Part shown: piece by piece, positions 1 to 8,944 of the stretch
Layout of the letters: each line of letters begins with the position of its first letter
Position numbering within the stretch: position 1 is the first letter of the stretch
Assembly (NCBI GenBank): GCA_964496435.1
Contig: CAZBZP010000013.1
Span: 1-64,000, forward strand
Length of the DNA: 64,000 bases
DNA from: Berkiella sp964496435
GTDB taxonomy: Bacteria; Pseudomonadota; Gammaproteobacteria; Berkiellales; Berkiellaceae
Direction: 5' to 3'
Notes under the pieces: model-generated
Databases searched by the model: none
Told to the model about the DNA's origin: nothing
The model's input: only the letters and a program-made list of their open reading frames with translations
Made by a program: the position numbers and the translations under genes

Positions 1-77
1 ACAGATTTCCCCAGTAACTAAAGTGGCAGTTACACAAAATTATTTACATGCTCTATAAAAGTGCCTGCATGCATTAG

Positions 78-2426
78 TTATATTGGTTTAGGTTTTCTTG
101 CCTCTACTTTATAGCTCTTTTCAGATAATGATGAGATTTCATCTAGCATCATCATGCATTTAGGCAGATTATGCTGTTTACACAATTTTCTTAAACCTTC
201 CAAATCAGGCTGGTCTCGCTTAACGAAAAGTTCTATTTGTAGTTCATTAAACACGCGTTGTTTTAAAACAGGCTTTTGGTTAAGGATATCATCAAAGTCA
301 ATAAAATATTGATTTGCAAGATTATTAATTTGATTTTTAACATTCAAGTCTCTCAGCTTGCGTTCTTGAGGTGAAATAGTTTTAGGTGCATAAAATGAAA
401 GTGTTTTTTGGCTTTTGCTTTTTTCTAGCCGTATGTCCTTGGATTTGCTACTTGAATTGCTTAGCACAAGATTTCTTGAGGATACGGTTTTCAATTTTTT
501 GCTAACAGATTCAATTTGTAATTTAAGGGTGTCGAATTTTTGTAATAATAGTGTTTCTTGCTTTTTGATGCGGGAAGGGGTTTCTGGCGCTTTAGCTTTA
601 AGTCCTAATCTTGATTGTTCGCTTTTAAGTTTTAATTTATCCTTTGCTTTAACATTTTTTCTCACTTTGTCAAAATCATGGATGTTCCCATGATTGCTTA
701 AATCAGGATAATAATATGATAAATACTCAACCAGGAACTGTGAAAATTTAGCTTTATTTTCAAATCGTATATAACCTGTATTTGAATCATGGAATAAAAA
801 TCCATCTTTATCATAATTTAAAGCAAGCGCATGGCCATCTTTTTCAGAATATATTGCGAACATTAATCTTGCTGAATCCTCTTTATTAATATGCTTCATG
901 AGGCCATCAACATATCTTTGATAAAATGCTCTCGTATTATCTTTCTCTTTTTTGTGAATAGCATGTGATTTGTCATCTTTGTCGATTTTAAATACATCGC
1001 TATTTCTATAAACATCAGATTGTATATTCCATCGCACACCTGATTCAAAAGTCATCCAAAGTGCGTTCTCTTGTAGATTTGCTGAAGCGCTGAGTTTTAT
1101 TGTATCCTTGTGTTTCAAAATTGGTTTGAATCGACGGAGTTTTTCTTGAAATGTGAGGTCTTTCCAACCATGGGATGAACATACCTCAAGAAATTCTGCT
1201 GAATAACCTCCACATAATCCTTGGCTATGTGCCATAGCAGCTAATTTAGCTTGACTCTGATTTAATATAAGTTTGCCACCATAACCTTCAATAAAGTGCT
1301 TTGCCTCAATAGTTGAGTCATCTGAGAGCAGAAAATGAAGCCCCGTTTCATCTTGCAATTTTTTAATTTCTTTTTTTCTTGATTTTAATTCTGATTTTTT
1401 TGCGCTAAGAGGGTATCTATTATTTATCTCTCTTTTTTGTTCTAAGGCCTGTACACTATTCATCATATAACTGATTTCGTCATTCATTCCATTAAAGAAT
1501 GTTGAGAGGATCCTTAGCTCATTTAGTCTAGCATTAGCTAATTCATCTCGTTTGGTTTTGAAATGCTTTTCATATTTTTGGCTTAAGGCTTCCATATCAG
1601 ATTGTAATTCAGATATTTCTTTTGTCAGTGTGCCTATATCATTAAGTAGTTGATCCATGGCTGGCGGTGTTAAATTCTCAATTTCATCTCGATATTGATC
1701 TTCTAATTTAACTAAATCCCCCTCTAACAGTTTCAATTTGTCTTTGTGCGCGCTTAATTTACTTTCGATATTTTGTGCACTATTTTTATCAAATATTCTT
1801 AGTTCCTCATCAGATGCCGCTTTTTGAGTTGCTTTGAAAACCGTGAGTGCTTCCAGCATTTTGGCCTTTGTTAGCTTTAACTTTGGAATTGAATCTAAAT
1901 TAAGATCGCCATTTTGCTCTAGATCATCAAATAGTGAGAACACGGGCATCACAACACCTTTTAACAGCGCATGTTGCAAAGCTAAAGAGGGAGGCGTTGT
2001 AAAATTTAATGAACAAAGGTTACAAACACTGGTTAAGCAGCCATACAGTCCATTAGGATGAAATTTTGCATTATATTCTGTAATTGAAAGTGCTTGATAT
2101 GCTTTTAACTCAGCAATTAACTTTCTTAAACTACGTGACTGTAGCGCTTCTAATTGTGCAATTATTTTATCAAGATCAGCGTTAGAATATTCGAAAATAT
2201 TATTCAATACATCTACCAATGATTTATCAGCATAGGATAATTTGTTTAAAGCTGAGGATATTTTTCTTTCGTTTACAAAATCTTTTATATTGTTTTTATG
2301 TAATTCTAAGGTCTTGTTGCCAAATATATTGGGCTCATAACTAATAGGAAGGCTGTTAAAATACTCAGCGCTTGCTTTTTCATCTGGCTCTATCAGTGTA
2401 TTGAGGAATGCTTGATCAAAACTCAT
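78..2426 (-). CDS. YopT-like (C58/papain-fold) cysteine peptidase, putative effector
   Basis: Large protein (782 aa from the chosen start) with a long coiled-coil N-terminal half, a papain-fold-like core and a basic coiled C-terminus. The core has the three blocks of YopT-type peptidases: a Cys in GLCGGYS (C405), a His in DGHALAL (H532) and an Asp in FHDSNTG (D547). The His-Asp spacing of 15 is close to YopT's. Start: the longest frame begins at a TTG at 2456, but the ATG at 2426 has an AAAGGG Shine-Dalgarno about 8 nt upstream, so it is preferred. No signal peptide or membrane segment is seen. The family is known for effectors that cleave host proteins; the substrate and the effector role here are inference. 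It could also be a related papain-like acyltransferase or deamidase. Confidence 0.62.
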   Translation of the reverse strand: MSFDQAFLNTLIEPDEKASAEYFNSLPISYEPNIFGNKTLELHKNNIKDFVNERKISSALNKLSYADKSLVDVLNNIFEYSNADLDKIIAQLEALQSRSLRKLIAELKAYQALSITEYNAKFHPNGLYGCLTSVCNLCSLNFTTPPSLALQHALLKGVVMPVFSLFDDLEQNGDLNLDSIPKLKLTKAKMLEALTVFKATQKAASDEELRIFDKNSAQNIESKLSAHKDKLKLLEGDLVKLEDQYRDEIENLTPPAMDQLLNDIGTLTKEISELQSDMEALSQKYEKHFKTKRDELANARLNELRILSTFFNGMNDEISYMMNSVQALEQKREINNRYPLSAKKSELKSRKKEIKKLQDETGLHFLLSDDSTIEAKHFIEGYGGKLILNQSQAKLAAMAHSQGLCGGYSAEFLEVCSSHGWKDLTFQEKLRRFKPILKHKDTIKLSASANLQENALWMTFESGVRWNIQSDVYRNSDVFKIDKDDKSHAIHKKEKDNTRAFYQRYVDGLMKHINKEDSARLMFAIYSEKDGHALALNYDKDGFLFHDSNTGYIRFENKAKFSQFLVEYLSYYYPDLSNHGNIHDFDKVRKNVKAKDKLKLKSEQSRLGLKAKAPETPSRIKKQETLLLQKFDTLKLQIESVSKKLKTVSSRNLVLSNSSSKSKDIRLEKSKSQKTLSFYAPKTISPQERKLRDLNVKNQINNLANQYFIDFDDILNQKPVLKQRVFNELQIELFVKRDQPDLEGLRKLCKQHNLPKCMMMLDEISSLSEKSYKVEARKPKPI

Positions 2427-2691
2427 TTTAATTACCCTTTTCAAAGCAATTTTCAATTAGAGTCTTTATCTGGTTATAAGTTCATTTCCTTCAATTTCTT
2501 GAAATCTGTGGTCAAGTTATAGCTCGTTTGATATACACCTTTTAAATGGTTATATTGACATAATTTTTATTACGACCATTTGTCATCCCTGTGCAGCCAT
2601 TTGAATATTAATATTATCAAACACCTAGACATATAACTAACATTTGATATCTTTACGACATAATAAACAGTAAAGGGTTATTTATCGCCAT

Positions 2692-3930
2692 ATGAAGACG
2701 AGTCCCTCCAAAAAGAGAACTACAGAAAATCATGCTTTGTATCAAAATAAGGATTTTGATTCTTTGCTATCAAGGCTAGAACTGGCTAAAAAGCAGCAAG
2801 CACCAAATGAATTGAAGCAGTTGATGTCTCCTAATGAGATAAGTTCATTGCTGACATTTTTTGATAAAACCCAAACTTATAATCAAACACGTTCCAGAAG
2901 TAATGCCCTTAAAGGCAAAACAGAACTCTCCCGATTAAAGCCCGGTGAAGCTTATCGTTTACATAAAAAAATCACTAAATTACCAAGAACAATGACAGTT
3001 CTCAGACATCCTGAAGGTGAGTATGCTGTTATTGCAGAAACAAAAAGTAAAGTTGCAAATGGCAAAAAGCGAAAATTGGAAAAGGAGGCTGGCAGTTTTA
3101 AAAGTGGAAAACCTTGTTGGCGTCTTGATGGATACACTGAATACTTTAATCTTGTAACAAAGTTAAATGATGAAGAGGCATTTGATCGTCTTAAAGAAGA
3201 GGTGGGTACCTCACAGGCATTAGCAAGTGAATACGTTAATGAAACACAAATAGGGCCTGTTTATACTAAAAATAATACAAGCAAAGCCAGCGTATATTCT
3301 GTACGTGCAATTGGCACTTTAATGAAATTAATAAAAAGCAACAACCTAAATGATGAGCAGATAAACTCGCTTACTAAGCAGCTTCTACTTGGTTTAAAGT
3401 ATATTCATGAGAGATACTATATTCATCAAGATCTTAAACCTGATAATATTTTGGTATATGGGGATGCAAAGCAAGGTTATCACTTAAAATACACTGATTT
3501 CGGTAATTGTTCATCACCAATGGGTGATGATATAGAATCATTATCAACTTGGGACTATGCTTCACCTGAAATAATTTGCTTTTACAGTGATCAAAACACA
3601 TCACATTATGAATTTTATAGGGAATGCAAAGCGAAAAGCTCAGCTTATGGTGATTTATTTAAACCCCCATCTATCCCCGCGCGCTGGGGGAAACCACATG
3701 AAACAAACGATATTTGGGCTGCTGGTATTATAATTTTTGAAATGAGGTATGGTAGAAAGCCTAGAGCTAATGATAAGGCAATAATCAATCAGGATCCTCT
3801 ATTGAGCAAAATGTTAGCGCCTTTACGAAAGGATCGTATTGGTATTGATGAAGCGCTTAATATTTTTAATAATCTAAATAATGATGAAAATCCTGGGCCA
3901 CAACAAAAAAGAAGAAAACTTGCTAAATGA
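2692..3930 (+). CDS. Eukaryotic-like Ser/Thr protein kinase (kinase 1)
   Basis: 412-aa protein with a recognisable C-lobe: the catalytic loop HQDLKPDN (Asp247, Lys249, Asn252), the metal-binding TDFGN (Asp269), and an APE-like ASPEI block after SLSTWDY. The N-lobe is divergent; I cannot place a clear glycine-rich loop, and the ATP-binding lysine is only guessed to lie around residues 100-130. The C-terminus ends in a basic KRRKLAK tail that could act as a nuclear localisation signal (inference). It is a solo gene facing away from the preceding minus-strand gene, with about 265 bp of AT-rich intergenic DNA upstream. Such kinases are typical effectors of intracellular Legionellales, but a role in the bacterial cell cannot be excluded. 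Confidence 0.78.
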   Translation: MKTSPSKKRTTENHALYQNKDFDSLLSRLELAKKQQAPNELKQLMSPNEISSLLTFFDKTQTYNQTRSRSNALKGKTELSRLKPGEAYRLHKKITKLPRTMTVLRHPEGEYAVIAETKSKVANGKKRKLEKEAGSFKSGKPCWRLDGYTEYFNLVTKLNDEEAFDRLKEEVGTSQALASEYVNETQIGPVYTKNNTSKASVYSVRAIGTLMKLIKSNNLNDEQINSLTKQLLLGLKYIHERYYIHQDLKPDNILVYGDAKQGYHLKYTDFGNCSSPMGDDIESLSTWDYASPEIICFYSDQNTSHYEFYRECKAKSSAYGDLFKPPSIPARWGKPHETNDIWAAGIIIFEMRYGRKPRANDKAIINQDPLLSKMLAPLRKDRIGIDEALNIFNNLNNDENPGPQQKRRKLAK

Positions 3931-3932
3931 TT

Positions 3933-4712
3933 TTAGCTATGAGAAAAGAGATATTCTCTTTTCTCTAGCATCCAGATAATTTGAGCGCATGCCATTGCTG
4001 CAAAAAGGTGTTTTATGCCATGCCCGCTCATATGTCCAAGCCATTGATAGATGAAGCTATCGAAACCTTCAAATACTTTGGCCAAAACATACCAAAATGC
4101 AACGACCAATAGCATCCAACCATGCGAATATTTTCCTCTATAGAAAGCCATAAACATAGGGATAAGTATAATAGGTAAGAGTTGCACAATGATATAAGGA
4201 CGCAAATCACCTATACCGATGCTTTGGGTATAGTACCAATAGTAAACAGCTAAAATGCTATACAGTAACATGGGTAAAAAACTAAATTTTGCTAGTGTTG
4301 TAGAGACACGTTCGGCTAGAATGGCTGTGAACAAACAGATAAAGGTGAAGGTGATAGGAATGCGATCCCATATGAGCCTAAAATTCGTTGGTTCTAAATG
4401 ATAATATGCTGAACCGATTGCCGTAAATATTAACCCAATAAAGAATCCACACCAAGCGATACGCTCCATGTTGCTATAAATCTTGTATCGATTTGAACGA
4501 CATATGCCAAATATACCTAGGAATAGAAAAGGCAAATTAGTTAATACATTTTCAGCATGTGGTATCCCGAGCCAGATATACTGATTGGCAAAATTGTTAT
4601 ATTGCGGAACCTGGGCGATGGGTCCATATAGGATGAAGGCTCCAATAATCGAACCCATCATTGAATAAATACAGGGAGTACGAAAGCGACTTATTATAGA
4701 TGGGTTAAACAT
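3933..4712 (-). CDS. CREST-superfamily (alkaline-ceramidase-like) membrane hydrolase
   Basis: About 259 aa with roughly seven hydrophobic segments. It carries the CREST metal-site pattern: GSAYYH (Ser104, His108, counted from the upstream ATG), Asp119 in WDRIP, and a late SGHGIKH with His234 and His238. CREST members (ceramidases, PAQR, Per1, TMEM8) are predicted or shown to be Zn-dependent amide hydrolases of membrane lipids. Start: an ATG at 4721 has its purine run directly adjacent, whereas the ATG at 4712 has AAGGA at a normal distance, so 4712 is chosen. It is the last gene of a four-gene minus-strand operon, 14 nt after the HTTM-DCC gene. Substrate unknown; lipid amide hydrolysis is inference from family. 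Confidence 0.7.
   Translation of the reverse strand: MFNPSIISRFRTPCIYSMMGSIIGAFILYGPIAQVPQYNNFANQYIWLGIPHAENVLTNLPFLFLGIFGICRSNRYKIYSNMERIAWCGFFIGLIFTAIGSAYYHLEPTNFRLIWDRIPITFTFICLFTAILAERVSTTLAKFSFLPMLLYSILAVYYWYYTQSIGIGDLRPYIIVQLLPIILIPMFMAFYRGKYSHGWMLLVVAFWYVLAKVFEGFDSFIYQWLGHMSGHGIKHLFAAMACAQIIWMLEKREYLFSHS
3941..3965. terminator. Convergent perfect hairpin between kinase 1 and the CREST gene
   Basis: An 11-bp perfect inverted repeat (GAGAAAAGAGA / TCTCTTTTCTC) with a 3-nt TAT loop starts 11 nt past the kinase stop and overlaps the last codons of the convergent CREST gene. The stem is AT-rich, so termination strength is uncertain. Confidence 0.45.
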
Positions 4713-4726
4713 TACGAGCATCCTTC

Positions 4727-5923
4727 TTAAATACTAAATTTATGCTGATGTTGTACTGGGATAAGAGGGCATAAAGTAGTAGGTTTTTTGAAATAGTATT
4801 GTCTTAGTCTTGCATTTAGGGAGTAAGCACTATCACGTACTACTTTGGGTATGCACTTAAGAAAAAAACCACATAATCCATATATCCCACCTAGCTTTAA
4901 GAAAATAGTGATGATGGCATCAGAGCGTGATTGCCAGGCGCCATTTTCCGTTAGTAAATACATGGTGTTAAGCTTTGTGGAGGCACCATGCTTATCTTTG
5001 AAAATGTTGCCTTGTAAGGGTGAAAAATGAAAGCAATCTTCTTTATCTTCACTTAAAACAAGTTTCACATAACGATGACACAATCCGCATTCTCCATCAT
5101 AAAAAAGCCATAAAGATTCTTTTTGCCCTTTTGGTTTTATCCAATGAGGATCAAAAGTTATTAGATGGATTAATAGCATTGGAAATGTTAAATCTGCAAA
5201 ATTAAGACAAATTAGAAAGCCTAACTGCACTATGAGCATGATAAACCAGGCTAAAGGGCGTAAACGTTTTATCAGAACTAAGGGAACAAATAGCAATTCA
5301 ACCCATAGTATTATCCAAGTTAAGCTCTTAAGAAAAATAGGTGCTAAAGATAATAACCATTCTCTAAACCAGGTATCTCGTGCTAGCGGATTCTCTAAAA
5401 CAAATTGAATGGTATCACCACTGACCCAGGAGGGGCTGAGCAATTTCGTATAACCACTATAACTATAAGACAAAGCTAATACTGCCCATGCTGCAAAGTA
5501 GAGATGTTGAGGTAAATGCCAGGTACCATTATGCTTATTTTGAGGAATAAAGAGGTATAAAATTAACATCCATCCTAAATAAGGTAAGCTTGGGTTGCTT
5601 ATTAAAGGGTTTCTACAAAGCAGGCAGGCTAAAATATAAAAAGCACTGAAGGCGGCTAGTTTATCTAATTTACCTATTAAAATCCCACAACCTGCCATGA
5701 TGCCTGTAAGTAATAACGATGTCAGCATGAATGGTGAATCAAACCACGCTAAGATATTGGGAAATAAGGAGAGCAGAGGGCTATGGCTCGCTTGTGACAA
5801 AGCGCCTTGATTTGAGAACACTTCATTAGCATAGGGGAGTAGATGTGCAAAATGCACAATCAAAAAACCACCGAGGAGAACGCGAAAAATGCTAAATTGA
5901 GAATATGTCCAACCATTACGCAT
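4727..5923 (-). CDS. HTTM-domain membrane protein with C-terminal DCC (DUF393) domain
   Basis: 398 aa. The first ~290 residues are multi-spanning and resemble the HTTM fold of vitamin-K-dependent gamma-carboxylases (FRVLLGGFLIVHF near the start, and a WVSGDTIQF block). The C-terminal third is a thiol-disulfide oxidoreductase-like DCC domain with the signature DGECGLC. Fusions of these two domains are known, but the reaction is not established. Start: the frame extends upstream to 5980, but the ATG at 5923 overlaps the previous stop by 8 bp (ATGCGTAA) and gives MRNGWTYSQ, which begins right before the first membrane segment. The tight operon with a fatty acid hydroxylase and a CREST protein suggests membrane or lipid modification. 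Confidence 0.75.
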   Translation of the reverse strand: MRNGWTYSQFSIFRVLLGGFLIVHFAHLLPYANEVFSNQGALSQASHSPLLSLFPNILAWFDSPFMLTSLLLTGIMAGCGILIGKLDKLAAFSAFYILACLLCRNPLISNPSLPYLGWMLILYLFIPQNKHNGTWHLPQHLYFAAWAVLALSYSYSGYTKLLSPSWVSGDTIQFVLENPLARDTWFREWLLSLAPIFLKSLTWIILWVELLFVPLVLIKRLRPLAWFIMLIVQLGFLICLNFADLTFPMLLIHLITFDPHWIKPKGQKESLWLFYDGECGLCHRYVKLVLSEDKEDCFHFSPLQGNIFKDKHGASTKLNTMYLLTENGAWQSRSDAIITIFLKLGGIYGLCGFFLKCIPKVVRDSAYSLNARLRQYYFKKPTTLCPLIPVQHQHKFSI

Positions 5924-6431
5924 AAGTTTGTGCCTCGCAATCAAAAGTAAATTCATTTTTCCAATAAAAGTCCGCATCAATTGTAGGGTGTCTTGCTTGC
6001 ATTTTTAGAGTGACAGGCTTTGTTTTATCATATTCAATGCCCATTTCTTCTAAGATGGTTTGATTTGGGTTGCATAACCCATATTGGGCCACACTGTAAA
6101 ATAAAGAAGCCGTTTTCTCATTCTTTACCAATACAGGCGCATAGGATATCGTTGCACCATACATGTTACGTCTATTGTAAGGACCTTTTAAATGTTGGTA
6201 ATTATGAGGCGTTATTTCAATTATTTGGCGCTCTCCTTGTTTGTCTGTCACCTCAAAGAAAAAGCGCTTTGAAAAAGTTTCATACCCTTTTTGTGAAGTA
6301 AATACTTTTGGCGCAGGGGATGCATTAGTGGCTTGTCCAATTCCTTTTAAAATTGGTATATTTGCAAGATCACCAATCATTTGTATGCTGCCAAGCATAA
6401 TTAATCCTAGTGCGATGAATTTATTTTTCAT
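5916..6431 (-). CDS. Secreted/membrane-anchored hypothetical protein of the lipid operon
   Basis: 171 aa with an N-terminal hydrophobic segment (MKNKFIALGLIMLGSIQM) that could be a signal peptide or anchor; the remainder is soluble with two Cys residues. I do not recognise a family. The ATG at 6431 has AAGGTG 4 nt upstream and overlaps the stop of the fatty acid hydroxylase gene by 11 bp; its own stop overlaps the HTTM-DCC start by 8 bp. This coupling makes a joint function with the HTTM protein likely. Similar-size companions often sit beside HTTM genes (from memory, not checked). Confidence 0.7.
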   Translation of the reverse strand: MKNKFIALGLIMLGSIQMIGDLANIPILKGIGQATNASPAPKVFTSQKGYETFSKRFFFEVTDKQGERQIIEITPHNYQHLKGPYNRRNMYGATISYAPVLVKNEKTASLFYSVAQYGLCNPNQTILEEMGIEYDKTKPVTLKMQARHPTIDADFYWKNEFTFDCEAQTYA

Positions 6432-7155
6432 GTTTCACCTTGTTGTTCACATTTTTGAATAATAATAATTCTTTTAGTTTCAATTCTTTGTTATTTGAGA
6501 AGCCGCACATAAAATCATTTTGTCTAGGGTTATAAAAAGTGCCAAATAACATATCCCAAAGGGGTAAGTCAGCATAATTGTAATGATGCTTTCCTCGTAA
6601 GTGATGGATACAATGACTTTCAGGGCGCTGAATAATAAAGCCTAACCAATAGGGGGTTTTAATGTTCCAATGATAAAAAAGTTCCGCTAAACCCGTGATT
6701 GCAATCACAATTGCACCAATAGCAGGTGTAACCCCTAATAAATAATAGAGAATGGCGCTTGATAATATCCCATCTGCTAATATCTCAAGTGGATGTTTAT
6801 AAAAGGCAGTGATGATCTCTAAACGTGTGGGGCTATGATGTAGTTGATGAAATAATTCCCAAAAAAATGATTGATGTCTTAATCGATGCCACCAGTAATA
6901 AATAAAGGTAATCAGTAAATATCCTGGCAAAATTTGGAAAAATGCAGATCCATTTAAATGCCATAAGGCATATTGTCTAAAATAATCGTCGAAAAGAGTG
7001 GTTGTAAGAAATGAAAGGATCACCTGAGCGCTATTGAATAAAAGCGCACGAAGCCACCAGGTGTCAATAACAGGCCATATTTGCCTAGGTTTCTTTGCCT
7101 CGCAAACCATCATGATGAGGGCTGTGGTTAAAACACACGCCAGAATAAGGATCAT
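6421..7155 (-). CDS. Fatty acid hydroxylase / sterol desaturase family protein
   Basis: 244 aa integral membrane di-iron enzyme. The histidine boxes are intact: HRLRH, HQLHH, then HCIHH and HHYNYADLP near the C-terminus, in the order and spacing of the family. There are several hydrophobic segments before and between the boxes. The family hydroxylates or desaturates lipid C-H bonds using O2. It is the first gene of the operon, with a GGAAG Shine-Dalgarno 7 nt before the ATG, and overlaps the next gene by 11 bp. The exact substrate (fatty acyl, ceramide-like or sterol-like lipid) cannot be read from sequence. Confidence 0.85.
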   Translation of the reverse strand: MILILACVLTTALIMMVCEAKKPRQIWPVIDTWWLRALLFNSAQVILSFLTTTLFDDYFRQYALWHLNGSAFFQILPGYLLITFIYYWWHRLRHQSFFWELFHQLHHSPTRLEIITAFYKHPLEILADGILSSAILYYLLGVTPAIGAIVIAITGLAELFYHWNIKTPYWLGFIIQRPESHCIHHLRGKHHYNYADLPLWDMLFGTFYNPRQNDFMCGFSNNKELKLKELLLFKNVNNKVKHEK

Positions 7156-7267
7156 TTTCGAACTTCCGCTTAACTATATCCCTCCATTCTGAGCGTGCGT
7201 AGTAATAGAGTCTACTTAAATTCTTAAAGTAGGGAACAGGTAGACTAAAGGTATTAAAATATAATAC

Positions 7268-8728
7268 TTAATGGTTGGAATTGCTCAAATTAACCCTTTG
7301 TTTGTTGTTATCAAACAAATTGGCGCCTTCATCAGTACTTTTAAAGTCCCTATTTGTGCTTCGTTTGGCGTTAAACTGGGCTAAATAGAGGTTTCCAGGG
7401 CTTTGGCTTAGGTGTTCGCTCAGGCTTAATTTTGCCAAATCCTTTTCAATATCATCTTCATGCAAGAAAGAAGGCGATGCTAAGGCTAATGGTTTGCTGC
7501 ATGCTTGAAGGTATTTTACTACAGCTTCATGCGACTTAGATTGCGCAGCTTGTATTGCTTGAGTTAGCGTATATTTATTGAGTAAATTACTATCATTTTC
7601 TACTAAACAGCTAATGATCCTTAATAACCCTTTATCACAGGCACTGTAGAATAAATTTTTCCTGGCATAGGAAGGTATTTTAAAAAGCCTGCTCTTTAAT
7701 ATGATAGAGGCTGTGTCAAGATCATCATTATTAGTTGCTTGCTCACATGAATCTAATATTATTGTGAGAGAAAAGTTTATATCTTGGTTTTCTAATATGA
7801 GGCTTACCATTTCCTTGTTTTTTTGGTTAATGGCTATTTTTAAAATCTCAATCAACAAGACGATATTTCTATGTATTTTCCCTTCCTTTAATAATTCCCG
7901 CATACAATCAACTTGCTGATGGGTCAAGGAGAGTCTAACAGCCTCATTAAGGGCTAAGAGATTATTTTTTAAATAGGTTGAAGTTAATAGTAGTGCGGCG
8001 CAATCGGCATAACCCTTAGCACAGACGATGTTTAGGCCTTTGGCTAAGGAAAACTTAAGGGATGGGGCGGTGATAGGGTTAAAAAATATCTGAACTAATT
8101 CAATGTTGCCTTGTTCACATGCTTTAAGAAAACCTTCACACAGCGTAGCTCTATCTAATGCTATATGAAAATGACTCAGTAGATAGCTACATATACGTTG
8201 ATGACCATGTTCGCTTGCAATCAATAATGATGCACGTTTAAACTCATTAGAGGGTGGGGCAGGATCATTGAGGATGTTGATAAACCCTTCTACATTGTTT
8301 AAAGCGGCACTAAAAAGTAAACTATAATTTTTGGAAAGTAATAGCTGGGTTGGGCTAAATGCAATTTGTTGGCCTGCGCCAATACAAAGGCCCATCAAAA
8401 TAGGTGCTGTATCTGCTGAAGGCGCAACATGACTAACAAGAAAATCTGCATAGTCCTTAAAAGTTAATTGATAACGTTTTAAGATAGCACAAGCTTGTTC
8501 ATGGCATGCTATAAAATGTTGCCTGCAATTATCAAAAGGTTTTAACTTAACAAAAGGAAAATAAAAGGAGAGTGCTTGATGCCAAAGAGAGGCGTCTTGC
8601 GCTATTTTGTTCATTTGCTTATTAGATTTAGTGAAATGTACTAAGCTATTTGGGAAATTATCAGTTTTAATTAGGGAGCTTAGAATTGAGAGTAACAGTT
8701 CATCGGGAAATTCGCCAAAAGATATCAT
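7268..8728 (-). CDS. F-box and ankyrin-like repeat protein, putative effector
   Basis: 486 aa. Residues ~3-50 match an F-box (FPDELLLSILSSL ... SLWHQAL), the module that docks to SKP1 in eukaryotic SCF ubiquitin ligases. Residues ~130-430 are a series of degenerate ~33-residue helical repeats of ankyrin type (for example LLIASEHGHQRICSYLLSH and LNIVCAKGYADCAALLL). The C-terminal ~80 residues are polar and likely disordered. No signal peptide. Start ATG has a strong AAGGAGGG 4 nt upstream. F-box proteins in bacteria are almost always host-directed (family knowledge); translocation and SKP1 binding here are inference. Solo gene, divergent from the L,D-transpeptidase. Confidence 0.75.
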   Translation of the reverse strand: MISFGEFPDELLLSILSSLIKTDNFPNSLVHFTKSNKQMNKIAQDASLWHQALSFYFPFVKLKPFDNCRQHFIACHEQACAILKRYQLTFKDYADFLVSHVAPSADTAPILMGLCIGAGQQIAFSPTQLLLSKNYSLLFSAALNNVEGFINILNDPAPPSNEFKRASLLIASEHGHQRICSYLLSHFHIALDRATLCEGFLKACEQGNIELVQIFFNPITAPSLKFSLAKGLNIVCAKGYADCAALLLTSTYLKNNLLALNEAVRLSLTHQQVDCMRELLKEGKIHRNIVLLIEILKIAINQKNKEMVSLILENQDINFSLTIILDSCEQATNNDDLDTASIILKSRLFKIPSYARKNLFYSACDKGLLRIISCLVENDSNLLNKYTLTQAIQAAQSKSHEAVVKYLQACSKPLALASPSFLHEDDIEKDLAKLSLSEHLSQSPGNLYLAQFNAKRSTNRDFKSTDEGANLFDNNKQRVNLSNSNH

Positions 8729-8944
8729 AAACCCTCCTTGGCTTTATGGACTTTCGTATATATCCTAGGATAATCCAGAACAATCCAAAAAATCCATACT
8801 GTAATTTTTATCTCAGTTTGTTTTTGCGTATGGCAAATACAGCTGTATAAAAAAATGTTTTAATCAGAGGAACTCTGTTTTAAGGCATATTGTCTCACCA
8901 ATGATCTTTTTTTCATTAAATCAAAAAGAACTGGGGAGACAACC

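Noticed and set aside
2555..2580. TTGACA upstream of kinase 1 as a promoter
   Set aside because: No acceptable -10 box at 16-18 bp (ATTTGT); not enough to call.
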